A DNA stretch of 64,000 bases, taken from the NCBI RefSeq assembly GCF_026151205.1, contig NC_087076.1, positions 8,904,902-8,968,901 of the forward strand, given 5' to 3'. The notes beneath the pieces are model-generated. The model saw nothing but the letters and a program-made list of their open reading frames with translations. It was not told where the DNA came from and did no database searches. Of this stretch, positions 13,407-26,638 are shown in pieces. How positions within the stretch are numbered: the stretch's first letter is position 1; the number at the start of each line of letters is the position of its first letter. The translations under genes and the position numbers were made by a program. This stretch comes from Bolinopsis microptera (taxonomy: Eukaryota; Ctenophora; Tentaculata; Lobata; Bolinopsidae).

Positions 13407-16400
13407 ACGACCTGTACAGACGTTTGCACGTGCAATATAAAGAATGACAACTATCCACTGGAAGTGGGTGAGAAGTTGAGGTCGAGCAGTGTGAAACTGA
13501 TTGAGGGAGATGTGTTGGCAATCTCTACAAACGTGGTGAAGACTGATGTAGAGGTGTTCTTAGGAGTGGAGCATCAGAATATACACACTCTTCAAAAGGT
13601 AAGAGAAGTTCTGGTTAAGGTTAAATATTGTGTGTTTAATTTTGAAATTACTTATTAAGTTATGAATACCATGATATTCAACTGAAACCTGTTTCCTGTC
13701 ATACCGTGATAGAACATTTATCCTCCCTTATCATAAATTCCGAAACCAAGCATATGCTCTAAAATCTTGTGTCAAATTGGTCAAGCTGTCGTGTTGGTTG
13801 CGTCTAGGTGTTGAACTTTCGTCTGTTTTGATCTCCCGCCGCGCATCTCTCTTGATCTGTCCTGAACTTTCTTGGAGAACTCACCGACTTTTCAGCCTCT
13901 GCTCGCTAACCACCGGTCTATGCGCATATTGGTTTCAGGAGGCGCTCAATCACAGATACCTCCCCTGTTATTCTTCACCGAGCCTGGCACTTTAGTTAAA
14001 CCTGTTAAACTCGGCACAAAAATACCCCTGTCATTACCGCTGAATTTTTAGAAGCATATTATGTGCAGTACTGTAATTCCGAATCTTGGGCGGTTTTCTT
14101 GTGAGGTGCCGACAGAATTTCGGATGAATTCGCATTAACGTAGGAAAGCACATTGTCAAATACTAGTAGTGTGGCTGACTTCATGTCGTTTGAAACTTGT
14201 GATGTTATTGGCTTATTAAGCTTAAATGATCGATAATACGTTGACAAGGTAGAGTGAGAAAGTTGACAAGAGACAGTTTAAAATAAAATAACAGAACACC
14301 GTATAGCGGCGAAGCACGTTGAGTTTACAATACGTTTTAAATAAGTGCAGGTTAACTACCTGTGACTCTGTTAAACGTAAAGTGCCTATTTTTAGTGAAA
14401 ATGACTTATGTTAAATGCTTCTAAATTTGGATGTACAGCGAATAGAATTCAGGCCTCTAACTTTATAAACTGACGCGGGATGGATTCTTGTCAACATAAT
14501 GGAATTTATTCGTGAACAATGCATATTAAATATTTTATGAGCTCTAAAATCCCATGTGATCGAGCATGCTCAAAAGGATCCACTGTAGTGATGTTTTCCC
14601 GAGTGATTTCACGATACCCTTTCAGCTGTTCACGTGGATTCTGTTTAATGATCTATGATCCGAGCCTTTTAAACCGTTATTGATAATTGAGAAATTATCT
14701 GCATACATTTGTTTTGGATGGTGTTATTTTTAGAGGCGAATTGTTAAAGAAACGTGCTGGTAGATTCGGTGCGTGAATTCTTGAGAGTGGGTCTTCTATC
14801 ATGGTGATGTTGGAATGTAGGCTAGAACCTGCATGTTGATCATTCAATCAAATAGTTTGATTTTCACCAGCAACCATTGTAAAGGCCAAACATAAGTATC
14901 AGAATTGTATACTTTGACAAGTAACATCATTACCCGATCTGATAGAAATTTAACGTAACGCGCTAAGGCGAAAAGATAGCTTATTGTAGCCGATTACTGC
15001 TGCGCGCGTCAAAATAAACCACGTGTTTGACCACCTGTTATTTCAGTATGTCATCGAATCGGTGGATAGAGTTCATCACATAGACGATTACAGCACAGAA
15101 ACGCTCTCCAGCAAAGTGCTACAGATAAAGGTGTTATCCGAGAAAGCCGAAGTGTTGATCTTGACTGAAAACTCCGTAAGTACCAATTATCTACAGGCGA
15201 TATCCGCTCTTCAAAGAAACCTTTAACTTGTTTATCACCGACCAAAAGATTGGCACGTCAGACTCAGGGCGTGCCTAAAAACTCCAATTATGAACTAACA
15301 ATCCTTCTCCGCTAACAAACACCACCACTTCCAGGTGTTCACCCGTCCCATCTCCGTTTGCTCCAGCTACATTGACGCAGACTGTGAGAAGTGTATTGCA
15401 GTGCGAGACCCACACTGTGGGTGGTGTGAGATGGCAGGGAGGTGTACTCCTGAACACGAGTGTACGAGTGATGTGTGGCGTGCAGGGGGCGAGTGTACCA
15501 GCATCACCGCCCTGAAACCCAACATGATGAGCATGGGTACTCAGAGAGTGGGAAACATGGTCGCTGTAACCACCAACAATCACTACCCTGAGGGGACTCC
15601 TGTTAGTTGTGATTTTGGGAGGTACGGACTGAAGGAAGCTGCTGTTGGGGAAGATGGTGAAATCACTTGTTTGGTAAGTTAAAAGATTAGCGCTTTTACA
15701 AAACTATCACATCTCTCTGGCTGCCGGCTGACTGTGTTGACTTGGGATACCGACTTGACAGAAAATAATTATCGCGTGTTCATTCCAAGTTCCTTGTTTT
15801 CTGACCTTTTATTTATTTCAGATTCCTTTCCTTAACCCGCCGATAGACGGCCAGCACATGGTGGATTTCTCCCTCATTAGTGGAGACATAGTCCTTGCAT
15901 CATCCGAGCAGGCGTTCACCTTCTTCAACTGTGAATCTTACACCACGTGAGTGCGCCATGCCAGCTTTACTTTTACCTGTGACCTTCATTTGTAGGGGGT
16001 GTTTTCTGCTAACAACTCCAAAGTCGGAGGGGAGTTTACCGTTTGTTGGGGACTAAGGAGTTGGGTAAAACATTAAATTCCTCTCTTTGAAGTGCTGAGT
16101 TAATCTGCTGGGAAAGTTTGCAGATACGATAAGTGATAAGAGCAATAATTCAATTTCGGTGACGGTATATCTGATAAGACCCAGGATATTGCGTAATATC
16201 GGAAATTGAGAAAAACTACCACGAATACCAACACACATCTGTTTGAATTAAGCCTTGTAAGTGAAGAGTAATTTCTAAATCTATCCTTTATCTTTACTAA
16301 ATTCCCCTCTTCCTCAGATGTACATCCTGCACCAGTGCAGCAGTGGGTTGCGGGTGGTGCACGTACGCAAACCGTTGTGACCAGGTCTGTGAACAGATCT

Positions 16401-19400
16401 CAGAACCACATCAGTGCCCAGCCCTGAACTACGGGATCTCATACATTCCTGCTGACTACTCCCATCGACTTGAAATATCCGGCCGTAATCTGCCGCAACC
16501 TTTTGGGGTAAGTACCCTAAGTAGATACAAGATAATTTGGAGTTAGTTTGAGAATTAAGAACTTCCGCCTTGTTCATTTAGCAACAAGTTTCCATGTTCT
16601 TGTCTGCCATAATCAGCAGTGGAAGAGGATGTCCCAAATTTAAAAGCTTCGCATAACATGATTGTTATAATTTCGTAGCGTAACTGTTTGAGATGTCTCT
16701 TGCCATAAATAGTGGATGAAATGGCAAGCTTCGATTTAAAATAAGTGTTTAATGTGCTTGCAAAGTTGAGCGACGGTTAAACGAATTTTAATAGATTTGT
16801 TCAAATTAAGAAATGCGGTTGCTTTATGATGATACACTTAAATGGCAAGCACGCTGCATCACAAATGGACGTGATTTCAAAATACACAACATAACACAAA
16901 AGATATCGTTGCAAAAAGTCAATTACGTCATTAACCGATGACGTCACAATGTCACCATTTTTAACGTCACACTCCGTCATAGCAGGACCAAGACAGTTAC
17001 ACATGTGTAGTCAACATACACGGTGAGGAGACCAGACTCCCGGGTACCTACGTTAACGACACTAAAGTTATCTGTGCTACAAACCACACGTTTAACAGTC
17101 CTGCTACCGCTGGTGAAGTCATCTCCCCCGTCAAGGTTCGTTAGATCTAAAGATTGTCTTATCTCTTGATAATATCCTTACAATATCAGCAGGGGAGAGT
17201 TCATAGTTGACACTTGACATAATATGTACTTGATGATCACAGCATCAACATTCTATAACTAGATATTTTCCTTTCCAGGTGCTCTGGAATACCAAAGAAA
17301 TTGAATCAGAACGACAACCCGAAATAGACATCTACCGTTGTGGGGTCCTTGGTAAGGACTGCAGTTCCTGTCGTGCTAACTCCATGCTGAGAAGGTGTGG
17401 GTGGTGCGATGAACTCTCCCAATGTCTCCTCCAGACTGGAGGGTCCAACATATGTCCGGGAGCGTACAGTTCAGTCTGTGTCGGTCTCACTGTCGAGTCA
17501 TTTGAACCTAAACATGGTCCGGTGGAGGGTGGAACTCTGGTGACTATCAGGGGTACTAACTTGGGAAGTAGACCTACAGACATCACTTCTATCAAGATAG
17601 CAGGTCAGTAAAGTTATAGATTTAATCTCTTTAGTCTGCACTGTTTTCGGAGAACTATGTTTATCAAAAAACTGCTCATCCCTTAAAACTTAAAAACAGA
17701 AATCAATGAAACTTTAACTTACTCATTCCCTCAGGATTACCCTGCGAGGTACAGACAGAAGGGTTTGAAGTGTCCCGAGCAGTAGTCTGCCAGACATCCC
17801 CTAGTGGAGTGCCTAAACACGGCTTAGTGGAGGTCACTACTAGTGGGGACCAGTACATTTACCCTAACTTCATGTACTATTACAAGGTAAGGGCAACCTA
17901 GATTCAGCTGTTTATTTATTATAAGTACTGTATATTGTACGTTTTCTGATTATTTGTTATTAAATGTTCTCACTTAGCTACAACAAGCCTCACCTCTAAC
18001 ACCGTCTATCCCACAGAAACACAAGGTTAACGACGTGTCACCTCGTTGTGGTATCGCTGCTGGTGGAACTGATCTCACCATCTCTGGAGACGAGCTTAAT
18101 ATCGGGGTTTCCATGTCTGTTATTGTTGCTGGTACCATGTGTGACGTCATCGACAAGGCTACCCAGAAACAAGTGTCCTGTACCACCAGAGCAGGAGTGA
18201 TCGGAGAGTCCAACCTTCAGGTTAACATTGACGGTGGAATGGTTAACAGCCCCTTCCTGTTCCAAGTGGTGGAAAACCCGATACCTCAGTCTCTGAGCAT
18301 TAACAGTTCCATAAGCTCAGGAGGGATCCCAATAGAGATTGGCTTTAAAGAAGGGTACAGGCTTGAGTGCGTTCAGAAACTGTCGCTTATATTCGAGACT
18401 GTCAACAGAGTCAACGGTGAAAATAAATGTGAGAAATCAGGTTCCAAATTCTTGTGTAAAACTCCCACATTGGACATGGACATGGCAGGGCTCTCGGACC
18501 TTCCTGTATCTTATGTGACTGCCCATCTGAAGGCTGACAACCATCTGATAGCACTGAATCCTTTCCCTGTCCACGCTGATCCTATACTTGATCCTGTTAA
18601 TAATACTAATGAAGGTTTTTATTTAACTTATTTGTATGACAAACCCTATAAATGTAATCGTTTTTAGTTTTATTCTGCCTCACAAGGAGTGCTTGTTGAA
18701 AATCAAGTTACCATACGACCATAATAGATTAAGTTTTAAAACGTTCATTCTTTTCAGATGGTTTTATTGAGTGGCCTCTCTCTGGTGGACAGCAGTTTGT
18801 CATTAACGGACAAGGTCTGAACAAAGTTTCCGGTCTAGAGGTTTTTGTCGGAGGTCTTGCTGTAACTATAAACGACATAACCGAGAACCTCATTATCATC
18901 ACACCACCCAACTACAATACCTACAAGGAACACAAAGCCCAGATGAAGGCACTCTCCCGCCCTAAGCGTGAGGGGTCACGCAAGTTGCGTGAGGCTGATG
19001 ATGACGTCACAGATGCACCTGACAAGCGTTCTCACGACAAGAAGTATTCGTCGGAGTACATGGCGATCGTGACAGTGAAACTTGGAAACTGGAAGCACAC
19101 AGCAGGAAAGCTTTACTACACCAAGAGCCCTTCGGGTGGTATTCCTTATGTGGCTATCATCATCCCTATTGCTGGTTTTATTGTTCTAGTCGTCCTCCTG
19201 TCATATGTGGGACTCAAGTAAGTTCACATAAACCTCTGATATTATTATATCTTACATTGCTATTTAAATATTCAGACAACATTTTTGACATGTTTTTGTA
19301 AAATTCTGAATTATTTCTAACCAAACAAATTTTTCTAGATATCACAGAAGCCAGCGGTCTCATCGTCGAACTCTCAAAACGGTCCGCATGCACATGGAGA

Positions 19401-21760
19401 AACTGGAGATGCGAGTGGCAAACGAATGCAAAGATGCGTTCACTGCACTCCAAATGCAGCTGACGGACGTAAACGGAAACATTGCCGAAATTCCTTTCCG
19501 ACCTTTCTCGGACTTCATGTCGAGTGTTTTGTTTCCCGGCACAGAAGCTGAAACTAAGATCTTCTCGCCAGACTGAGTGCTCCCAGCTCTAAGGTGGTGG
19601 AGACAGCACGGTTAGCTCAGTTCAGACGACTGTTAAGAGATAGGGCCTTCTTGCATAAGTTCGTCGAGGTTGTGGAGGCTGATCCACACTTTGATGTGGC
19701 AGCCAAGTGTAAGATGGCCAGTTTGTTGGTCATCGTCATCGGCAACGACATGGGCTACCTCACTGAGGTTCTCTTCTCATTGATGGAGAAGTTGATAGAC
19801 AAGTTCCTGGCAAAGAAGAACCACCCTCAACTGCTGCTCCGGAGAACGGAGAGTGTAGCTGATAAACTCCTCACTCACTGGCTCAACTACTGTTGTTACC
19901 AGTATCTCCGACAAAACGCAGGAAATGCCATCTTCACCCTTTTCTCTGCCATCAAACAACAGCTGGACCTGGGACCTCAAGACGAGATAACGTACGAGGC
20001 TAAACTGAGTCTGAACAACGAGAAGATGTTAAGAGAGACAATCGAGTTTAAACCTATTGTAGGGACTGTCCGGGATCTTAACAAGAAGGAACATTCCGTC
20101 ACCTTACTGACTTGTGACAGTATCAGACAAGCAAAACGAAAGGTACAGTTTAATAAGAAGACCTCTTGATTTTTTTGACCTGTTCAGTTTCTGAGAAAGT
20201 AGAGAACAACATTTAAATTGTATCTCTTTTCAACATGTATTTGGTATAACTTTCAAATAAGTTAATCGAATGAAAGCTTAATTCGCCACTTTTCAGGTTA
20301 TCGAATCAGTACACCGAGGTAAACCCGCCTCTCAAATCCCCTCGATTGAATCCTTCGATCTCATGTACATCAGAACAGGGAACACCCCAATGATCCTCCG
20401 TGAGAATCAGGCCCCAATCGTGGAGGGATGGAGAAAGCTGTGTACTCTAGCGGACTACAAGATAGAAGATCCTACTCCAGTTCTCGCGATGATACCACTC
20501 AGCACAGACTCCGAACACAGCTCTCTCAGTCCTACTACTGACAGGAGGAAAGCTAGCTTCCTGACTACTAAGCGATACAGGAGTAAGGGTAACCTGATAA
20601 CAGCGGGAATGAACACGAGTGACACTGACAAGTCGGAAGAGCGACACCAGGTCTATCACCTGGTGAAACCTGGTTGCGACATCAACGAGTCTGACACCCT
20701 CCTCAGCACCAAGATGATGTCCGAGGTAAGAACATTTTTTATCAACTCTGAGATATTTGAATTGTTTGCAAATATAACTAAGTTGAAAAAATTTAGAGGG
20801 GATGCGTTTGTTTGTTGATTGATTTGTTCTCTGTCCATATTGATATTTTACCACATATCCTCTAACCCCTCCTCTCCCCAGGTGTTCCTTACCCGTTTAT
20901 TGTCAACTAAAGGTACCCTACAACCCTACGTAGACGACCTCCTGGGTAACGTTTTCATGTCACGTGAAAGAGTCCCTCCGGCTGTTAAGTACCTGTTCGA
21001 CTTCCTGGAGCGTCAGGCTCAGCGGCATAACCTACTTCACAATCAGGTACGTGATTATCCTCGGCCTTTTCAATCTGAATTCTGATTTTAAGTGTTCTAC
21101 TTTTGTCTTTCTACACTTTCATCCTCTCCTATATCAGGATATCGAATTAACGGCCCTTATTTCCAGGCTTGTATTCACACGTGGAAGAACAACAGTTTGT
21201 CACTTCGGTTCTGGATGAACGTGATAAAGAATCCTCAATTCCTATTTGACATCGACCAGACCCCTACTATCGACTCTTCTCTGAATATCGTGTGTGGCGT
21301 GTTTATGGACTCCTGCTCGACCTCAGATAAGGGGCTTACAAAGGATTCTCCTATAAACAAACTCCTGTACGCTAAAGATATTCCAAGATACAGGAAACAA
21401 GTCCAGAAACACTACGAACAGGTAGGCTGAACAGAGATTAAGGTTTAGCCGGTAGTCGGCTAGTATTGCTGTTTTAAAAACACTCAATCTCCCCTCAAAA
21501 TGATTAAGATAAAGTTTTTTCATGAACTAAAACTCTCCCTCCCTCAGGTGTCGTCCCTCCCTCCAGCACCATTAGACTTCCTAACAGGTCTCCCTCCTAC
21601 TGGCCTCAACTCCACCGTGGCCGTCTCAGAGCTCCTACAAATCGCCAGCAAGTACTCCAAACAGTTACAAACTTCTTTTGGACCCGACTCACCCTCTCTT
21701 AACCTAAAATTCACATCCATCATTGACGCTAGCTTAATGACAGCTCCCAATTTAGTGTAG
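13407..21760 (+). CDS. Plexin receptor (5'-partial; 15 exons)
   Basis: A plexin, the single-pass semaphorin receptor whose cytoplasmic GAP acts on Rap/Ras-type GTPases. Exons: 13407-13598, 15047-15175, 15335-15673, 15822-15946, 16318-16507, 16986-17135, 17279-17603, 17735-17886, 18017-18614, 18758-19217, 19339-20142, 20297-20725, 20882-21046, 21167-21421, 21548-21760; all have GT-AG borders and agreeing phases. Exons 1-2 are the last Sema blades. Three PSI modules follow (CEKCIAVRDPHCGWC; CTSCTSAAVGCGWC; CSSCRANSMLRRCGWC), then IPT domains, a TM helix (about 19140-19210) and the split GAP with LLLRRTESVADKLL and LRFWMNVIKNPQFLFDI, which carry the usual catalytic arginines, around a Rho-binding domain. 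The stop at 21758-21760 is a normal C-terminus. Exon 11 has a frameshift at about 19561-19576: its length (804) is one base short of what its flanking phases require. The N-terminal Sema exons were not found. Confidence 0.93.
19339..20142 (+). other. Plexin exon 11: juxtamembrane and GAP segment with frameshift
   Basis: The first reading frame runs from the transmembrane anchor through MRVANECKDAF and SSVLFPGTEAETKIF and hits TGA at 19574-19576. The homologous protein resumes in another frame as RLSAPSSKVVETARLAQF, continuing through LLLRRTESVADKLLTHW and AIKQQLDLGPQDEIT. The two frames overlap around 19561-19573. No GT-AG pair removes the break without deleting the conserved LFPG motif. A single missing base restores the frame, so this is either a sequencing or assembly error or a real disabling allele. 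Every downstream exon is intact. Confidence 0.8.
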
Positions 21761-23390
21761 TGTTTTCACGGTTTATTAGTTGATTATTTAGATAATTCGT
21801 TAATTGGTGAATTGATAAGTCGATTGCTAGGTACATGTTTTTTACGGTCGAGCCGATGTTACAGGTTGAGTGAACTGTGCAACTGTTTTTGAGTGGTTAG
21901 GGTTCGTTATGATTGATGCTGTTGTACTTGTAGAGCTATGATAGCAATGTTTTTACTGTTTTATTGGTGATGTGGAAATGCTGACAGCTGGCCGATTATT
22001 CGACGATTATAAGCGAAAACATTGAATAAATTGCTGATATAATCCGTTTATATAAGCTGTGCCTCACACTCGTTGTTGATATTATTGTAGATTATTTGTA
22101 CAAATACTATAATTTTGACGAAGTTTTATATACCAGAATGAGTTACGATCCAATTTTTGAAATGTCCAAAAAATTGAATCCTTTCATAATAATAAATTTG
22201 CATTCGATGGTGGAATATTTTGCTCTGCCTGATCGTAGCCCTTTCTCTTTTTTTCTCGGAGGAAGTTCAGATATTTGCAGGACATTGTTGAATATCAAAT
22301 AGTTAGTCTCCGTGACGAGGTGACCCGGTAACAGTTTAGCTGCAATGTCCAAACCTCCTTCGAAACAATACACCAGATAAATTTCCTGTTTTACGCATTG
22401 TTTGTTATTCATCTGCTTCAAATACTTTAAAACAATAGCGGGGTTAGTTACCTTCTTAAGTTTACTAACTTTACTCTAGGGGTTTACAAATGTTTATCCC
22501 GCACTGGGAACTTTATTTTACTAATTCCAGTCGCTAAGTTATAATGTTCACGTCATCTTTGTTTTTCCCCGTTTCAATGTTGACTGTTAAGTACTTTTTA
22601 ACAAGTTTGTACGAAAGTTGGCTTTAATGCATTTAAATCCCAGAAAGAGATATGAAAACGCATGGAATTGATGAAATCCATAATCAGTAATTGTTAAAAA
22701 CCGGTTGATGTTCTATTATCTATTTGAAATCTTATTTATAGGTTATTGTTTAGAAGTTAATCATAACTAAAAATCAATATTTTCAAAATTTTCACGATTA
22801 CAATTAACAAAAATAATGTGAAAGTAAATTTGCTTAAGACTTTCCGCATTGTTAAAGGAGATATTTTATAAGTCGAATGTGTAAAATTTCAATTGTTTTT
22901 AATCCATTTTGGACTTAAATTATTTATATAAAAGAATTTTCTCATCTTTTATCTAAAATAAATCGCCGTTTTATTTGGTTTGACTTAAGAAATTGAACTT
23001 ATAGGCGTCTTGCCCATGGAATGGAACAAGCTAAGCTAAGTTACATAAACTCGGTCACTAGGGTTTGCATTTTCTGTCCAAAATATTTTATCGAGAAAAT
23101 CGATAAATTTTTACATTTTAGTAATTATCGAAATAATACCGTTTATCGGTCGATAATTTGGCCATCGAATTTGAGTTCGTAAAATCAAAGAAGTAAGTAA
23201 AATAGGTTCATAGTCAAAAGCTTATATAATATTGAAACGTAAATACAACGTTTGACGTCACGTCGTGGACGCTAGATTTCCATTCACTATAACTTTAAGT
23301 ATAAGTATAATGTATAATGTATAAGCTCTAATCAGCTCACTTCATAATAATAATATTGATAAATTATGCTTTAACTAGGGAAACACTTGA
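21761..23390. other. Plexin 3' flank and intergenic DNA
   Basis: An AATAAA hexamer at about 22025 is a plausible poly(A) signal for the plexin, about 265 bases after its stop. The rest is AT-rich with no recognisable coding content; the small open frames at 22096-22421 have no domain features. Confidence 0.5.
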
Positions 23391-23780
23391 AATGCGAGCC
23401 CTAAACAATCGAATTCCTTTTTAACTAGCTTGTCACGTGACCAAAAAAGTTTTTGTCTATGACTTTCCAGGGAAGCATTTTTACCCTATGGCTATACGTC
23501 ATGAAAGTGATTCGGAATTTAACGGGTGATACTCGTAAAATATCTGTTCCAGTCCAACTCGGCGCGTGTCCTGGTAGGTTGTAAACCTACAATTCTGAAT
23601 TCGGGATCAGCGTCCAAAAATACACCGAATTAGATAACTTTCATACCCTCAGGGCCTTGTAGGTTTACAACCTTATACCAGGACGCGCGCCGAGTTGGAC
23701 TCGTCGACAAACAGATATTATACGAGTATCACCCGTTAATCAGGGCCTTTTCACAAGAATTTTCCTAAAATTTGCGATTT
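23391..23780 (-). mobile_element. Repeat element with internal foldback (family copy 1)
   Basis: The sequence from GCCCTAAACAAT through AGGGAAGCATTTTTACCC to GGCCTTTTCACAAGAATTTT is the reverse complement of a copy at about 54040-54225, the same family seen on the other strand. Within it, 23521-23737 is an inverted repeat with arms of about 80 bases, starting AACGGGTGATACTCGT and ending with its complement, around a loop of about 60 bases. The loop contains the family motif CAGCGTCCAAAAATACACCG. It looks like a non-autonomous DNA element whose centre was rearranged into a hairpin. Confidence 0.7.
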
Positions 23781-24066
23781 AGTGGGAGCGGTTAAATTAA
23801 ATGACGAGAACACACAAATCAATGGCAAAGAACTGTGGATCTTCAGATAAAATTAGTTTTAAAATAAGTCATATTTGGATGCATTAGATACAGGTATGAT
23901 TGATGATATGATGATTAATGAAAGTGCAGGTGGGCTAGTGTGGGAAGTGTTATTTAGATTAGATTAGTGTGGGAAGTGTAATAAGATGAGATAATGGTAA
24001 GAATGCAATTGTTGTAGGTTGTAGGCCATGAAATTCAGGAGACAGGACGGTGTATGGCTCCATGAT

Positions 24067-24112
24067 AAAGTGAGTCATACAAGGAATACAAGGAATACAA
24101 GGAATACAAATT
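24067..24112 (-). repeat. LINE 3' terminal microsatellite tail
   Basis: Three direct copies of ACAAGGAAT (ATTCCTTGT on the element's sense strand) lie downstream of the minus-strand LINE reading frame. Short tandem 3' tails of this kind are typical of CR1/L2/RTE-type non-LTR elements, so this probably marks the element's 3' end. Confidence 0.6.
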
Positions 24113-24342
24113 TAAAATCTTAAGCTACAATAGTAACTGTTAAGATAATAACAATATCATAAGATTTGAATTTATTATATTAATATAACTTAAACTAAAG
24201 TGAAAAATAAAGATTATGACAAAAAATATTTTGTTTACAGTCGCCTTGGTTATAATGCTGTAAGTAATGCTTGAGCCAGGCCACTTTGCACTCGTTGTTA
24301 CGCGAAAAGAAACAAAAGCGCTGGTACAGTGATTTTCAGTGT

Positions 24343-25895
24343 TCATGTACTGGCCAGAGAGTCGACGAATTTCTTGCGGTTGTTAAAACACGTAGTGGCA
24401 AATCTAGCAACGACTCTCGTGAGGTGGACTTGACTTTCATTCGTGATTAATTCAATGATTTCACTATTGTTGCTGATGAATTTGAGGACGTTTGCTCCAG
24501 GGATGACAGTGTAAACATAACAAGATGTCGCAGATGGTTTGATTAAATTTGATATGATTGATTGGATCTTGTCTAGGACTTTTCGCCTCGATGCAGCGTT
24601 AAGATCACAATGGTTAAGGAAGTGATCTTCATTCTCAATGATACCAGAACCTAAGACTATATTGCACCAGGAGCATATTCGCTCATCGCGAGGAGTTTGA
24701 TTATATCGGCCAAGTTCAATTTCGAGTCGATGTGCACTGATCCGCAGTCTTGTGATAATGATATTAGCACGGTCTGCATATTTGATGACACTGTCTAGGT
24801 AATACTCTTTGTTAAATTTGGATTTTAGGTCACGATAGAATTCTAATTTCCGAGAAGTGTTGATACACTGATACAGGATCCCCAATATTCTCTAAAGCTA
24901 CTTTTCAAAGTTTTAGTAATGACGTGTGGTGTGAATATTTTACTCCCGATGGGTCGTGTTGATTGCGGAGGAATTCGTTTCTTGAAACCGTTGTGAATAA
25001 GAAAGTCCTCTTTTGGTGGTTTTGCGATACTCGGGTTTCTTTCGAAAATTGACTTGGAGTGATTGTTTTTGAGTGTGCGGTAGGCTGTGACATGATCGGT
25101 AGAGAAACATGGGTCTAGCGCGAGGACAGGCTCCAAACCCCTGTACCAGTCCAATTTCATGTTCATCTGTTCTTTGAAAGCTAAGGATACAAGGGAGTTA
25201 TCTTTGAGATTTTTCAAGCGTTGGCTATATTTGAGAGTGAGGTTAATACATTCATAGATTAATGGGTAGCGGCCTGACTCACCCCAGACGCCTGCGTTGC
25301 TGGTTTTACGATTTACACCCAGTGACCATTTAAGAAAGTGAAGGTGAACTTTTTCGCTGTTCAGAAGACTTATTTTCTTGAGGATACTAGTTTGAAATTT
25401 TGTTTTTGTGTCGGGATCCATATTGAGATCGACTTGTTTTGTTATGTGTTTTATGATAGCCATATTAGGTGTGTAAATAGGCGCTTCGTAAAGAACGATA
25501 GGTTTAATAAGAGCGTCAAAGAGTGTTGTTAGAGAACGGAATGATAATTTGGATTTGTTTACTGAGCTTTTCATGCCATAAAGTGCACGCATGGCTTTCT
25601 TTTTGAGCTCAGTTCGGGCATTTGTGAATGTGCCGGATTTGTGTATTTCGATTCCTAGATAACAGTATGACTCGACTTCTTCTAACAAGTGATTACCAAT
25701 TTTGAGGGGAACCGGCTGATAATTATCGAAGCGGGAATTAAATTTCATGAGTTTAGTTTTATCTGCATTAATTTCGACGCCCCATTCCAAGCAGAAATTG
25801 TTCAAAGCATCGAGTTGCTTTTGGAGGGTTTTGGGGTCCAGTGCCAAGAGTATCAGATCATCTGCCCATAGTAAGTGACTGATAAGTTGGTTCAT
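24343..25895 (-). pseudogene. 5'-truncated non-LTR retrotransposon (LINE family A), reverse transcriptase C-terminal half
   Basis: The minus-strand frame starts inside the reverse transcriptase at SHLLWADDLILLALDP, which contains the catalytic ADD box. It continues through the thumb region (EVESYCYLGIEIHKSGTF) into a C-terminal region with a cysteine/histidine cluster (ERICSWC, then NEDHFLNHC). The reading frame breaks once, at about 24845-24885, where two frames overlap. Nothing upstream of the ADD box is present, so this is a dead 5'-truncated insertion. The C-terminal architecture matches the longer copy at 50320-52076, so the two belong to related elements. The copy lies between the plexin and sulfotransferase genes. 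Confidence 0.9.
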
Positions 25896-26210
25896 TAGTT
25901 TTTAGGGATCATATGATCGTTTTAGGGAACTTCCGCCCTTGTGTCATGTGATCGACTTCCGCCCTTGTGTCTTCGCCCTCGTGTCTTCCACCCTCGTGAC
26001 TGGTTCCCATGTATAATAGCCATTAGATTTAGTTTTAATGTTTAGTTATTAAGTTTCATTGTAATATGTAGCAATTTGACGATTCTTCCATATGATTCCG
26101 GTGATTAGGTTTCAAATTCATGATTGGTAGAATCTCTCGAGCGAGCAATCACTCTGAACTTGAACTTTTGGATGTTCCTAAAAGGGCCCTTGGATCTGCA
26201 ACTTGAATAG

Positions 26211-26310
26211 ATGTATTTGTGAACAATGATTCCAAATCACCCCACATGAGATAGGGTTAGAATGTTCCCCGACGAAAAAGCTGTTTCGTCGTTTCGATCA
26301 CGTGACATGA
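26211..26310 (+). repeat. Diverged copy of the 23.4/54.1-kb repeat family
   Basis: ATTCCAAATCACC followed by ATGAGATAGGGTTAGAATG resembles ATTCCGAATCACC and ATGACGTAGGGTTAAAATG at about 54104, with a GTCACGTGAC-like site following in both. The similarity is short and imperfect. Confidence 0.45.
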
Positions 26311-26638
26311 CCACATTATAGTGAAGTTGGTCTCGTAGGGTTAGGAATTGGGTTACTATATGACATCGGATCTCATCTAATCATCAACTGGTTATAGGTT
26401 TCAGGTCATTATTATTGAAACTAATTAGTAGAAGAAAGCCTGTTCTTCCTTTTTCTTAAAATTTGTTAATACCTATCTCTTTTGCCATCCAAAATATCTA
26501 ATTTATTCAAACCCTGATCCCTCTTATATTATTATTTCATCAATTGAAATTATTCTGCCTGACAATTTATGATGGCGCGTTTTGTCACTTTGTGTACCTT
26601 ATGTGACACTGTTGCTAGCTACATAATGTTTGACATTG

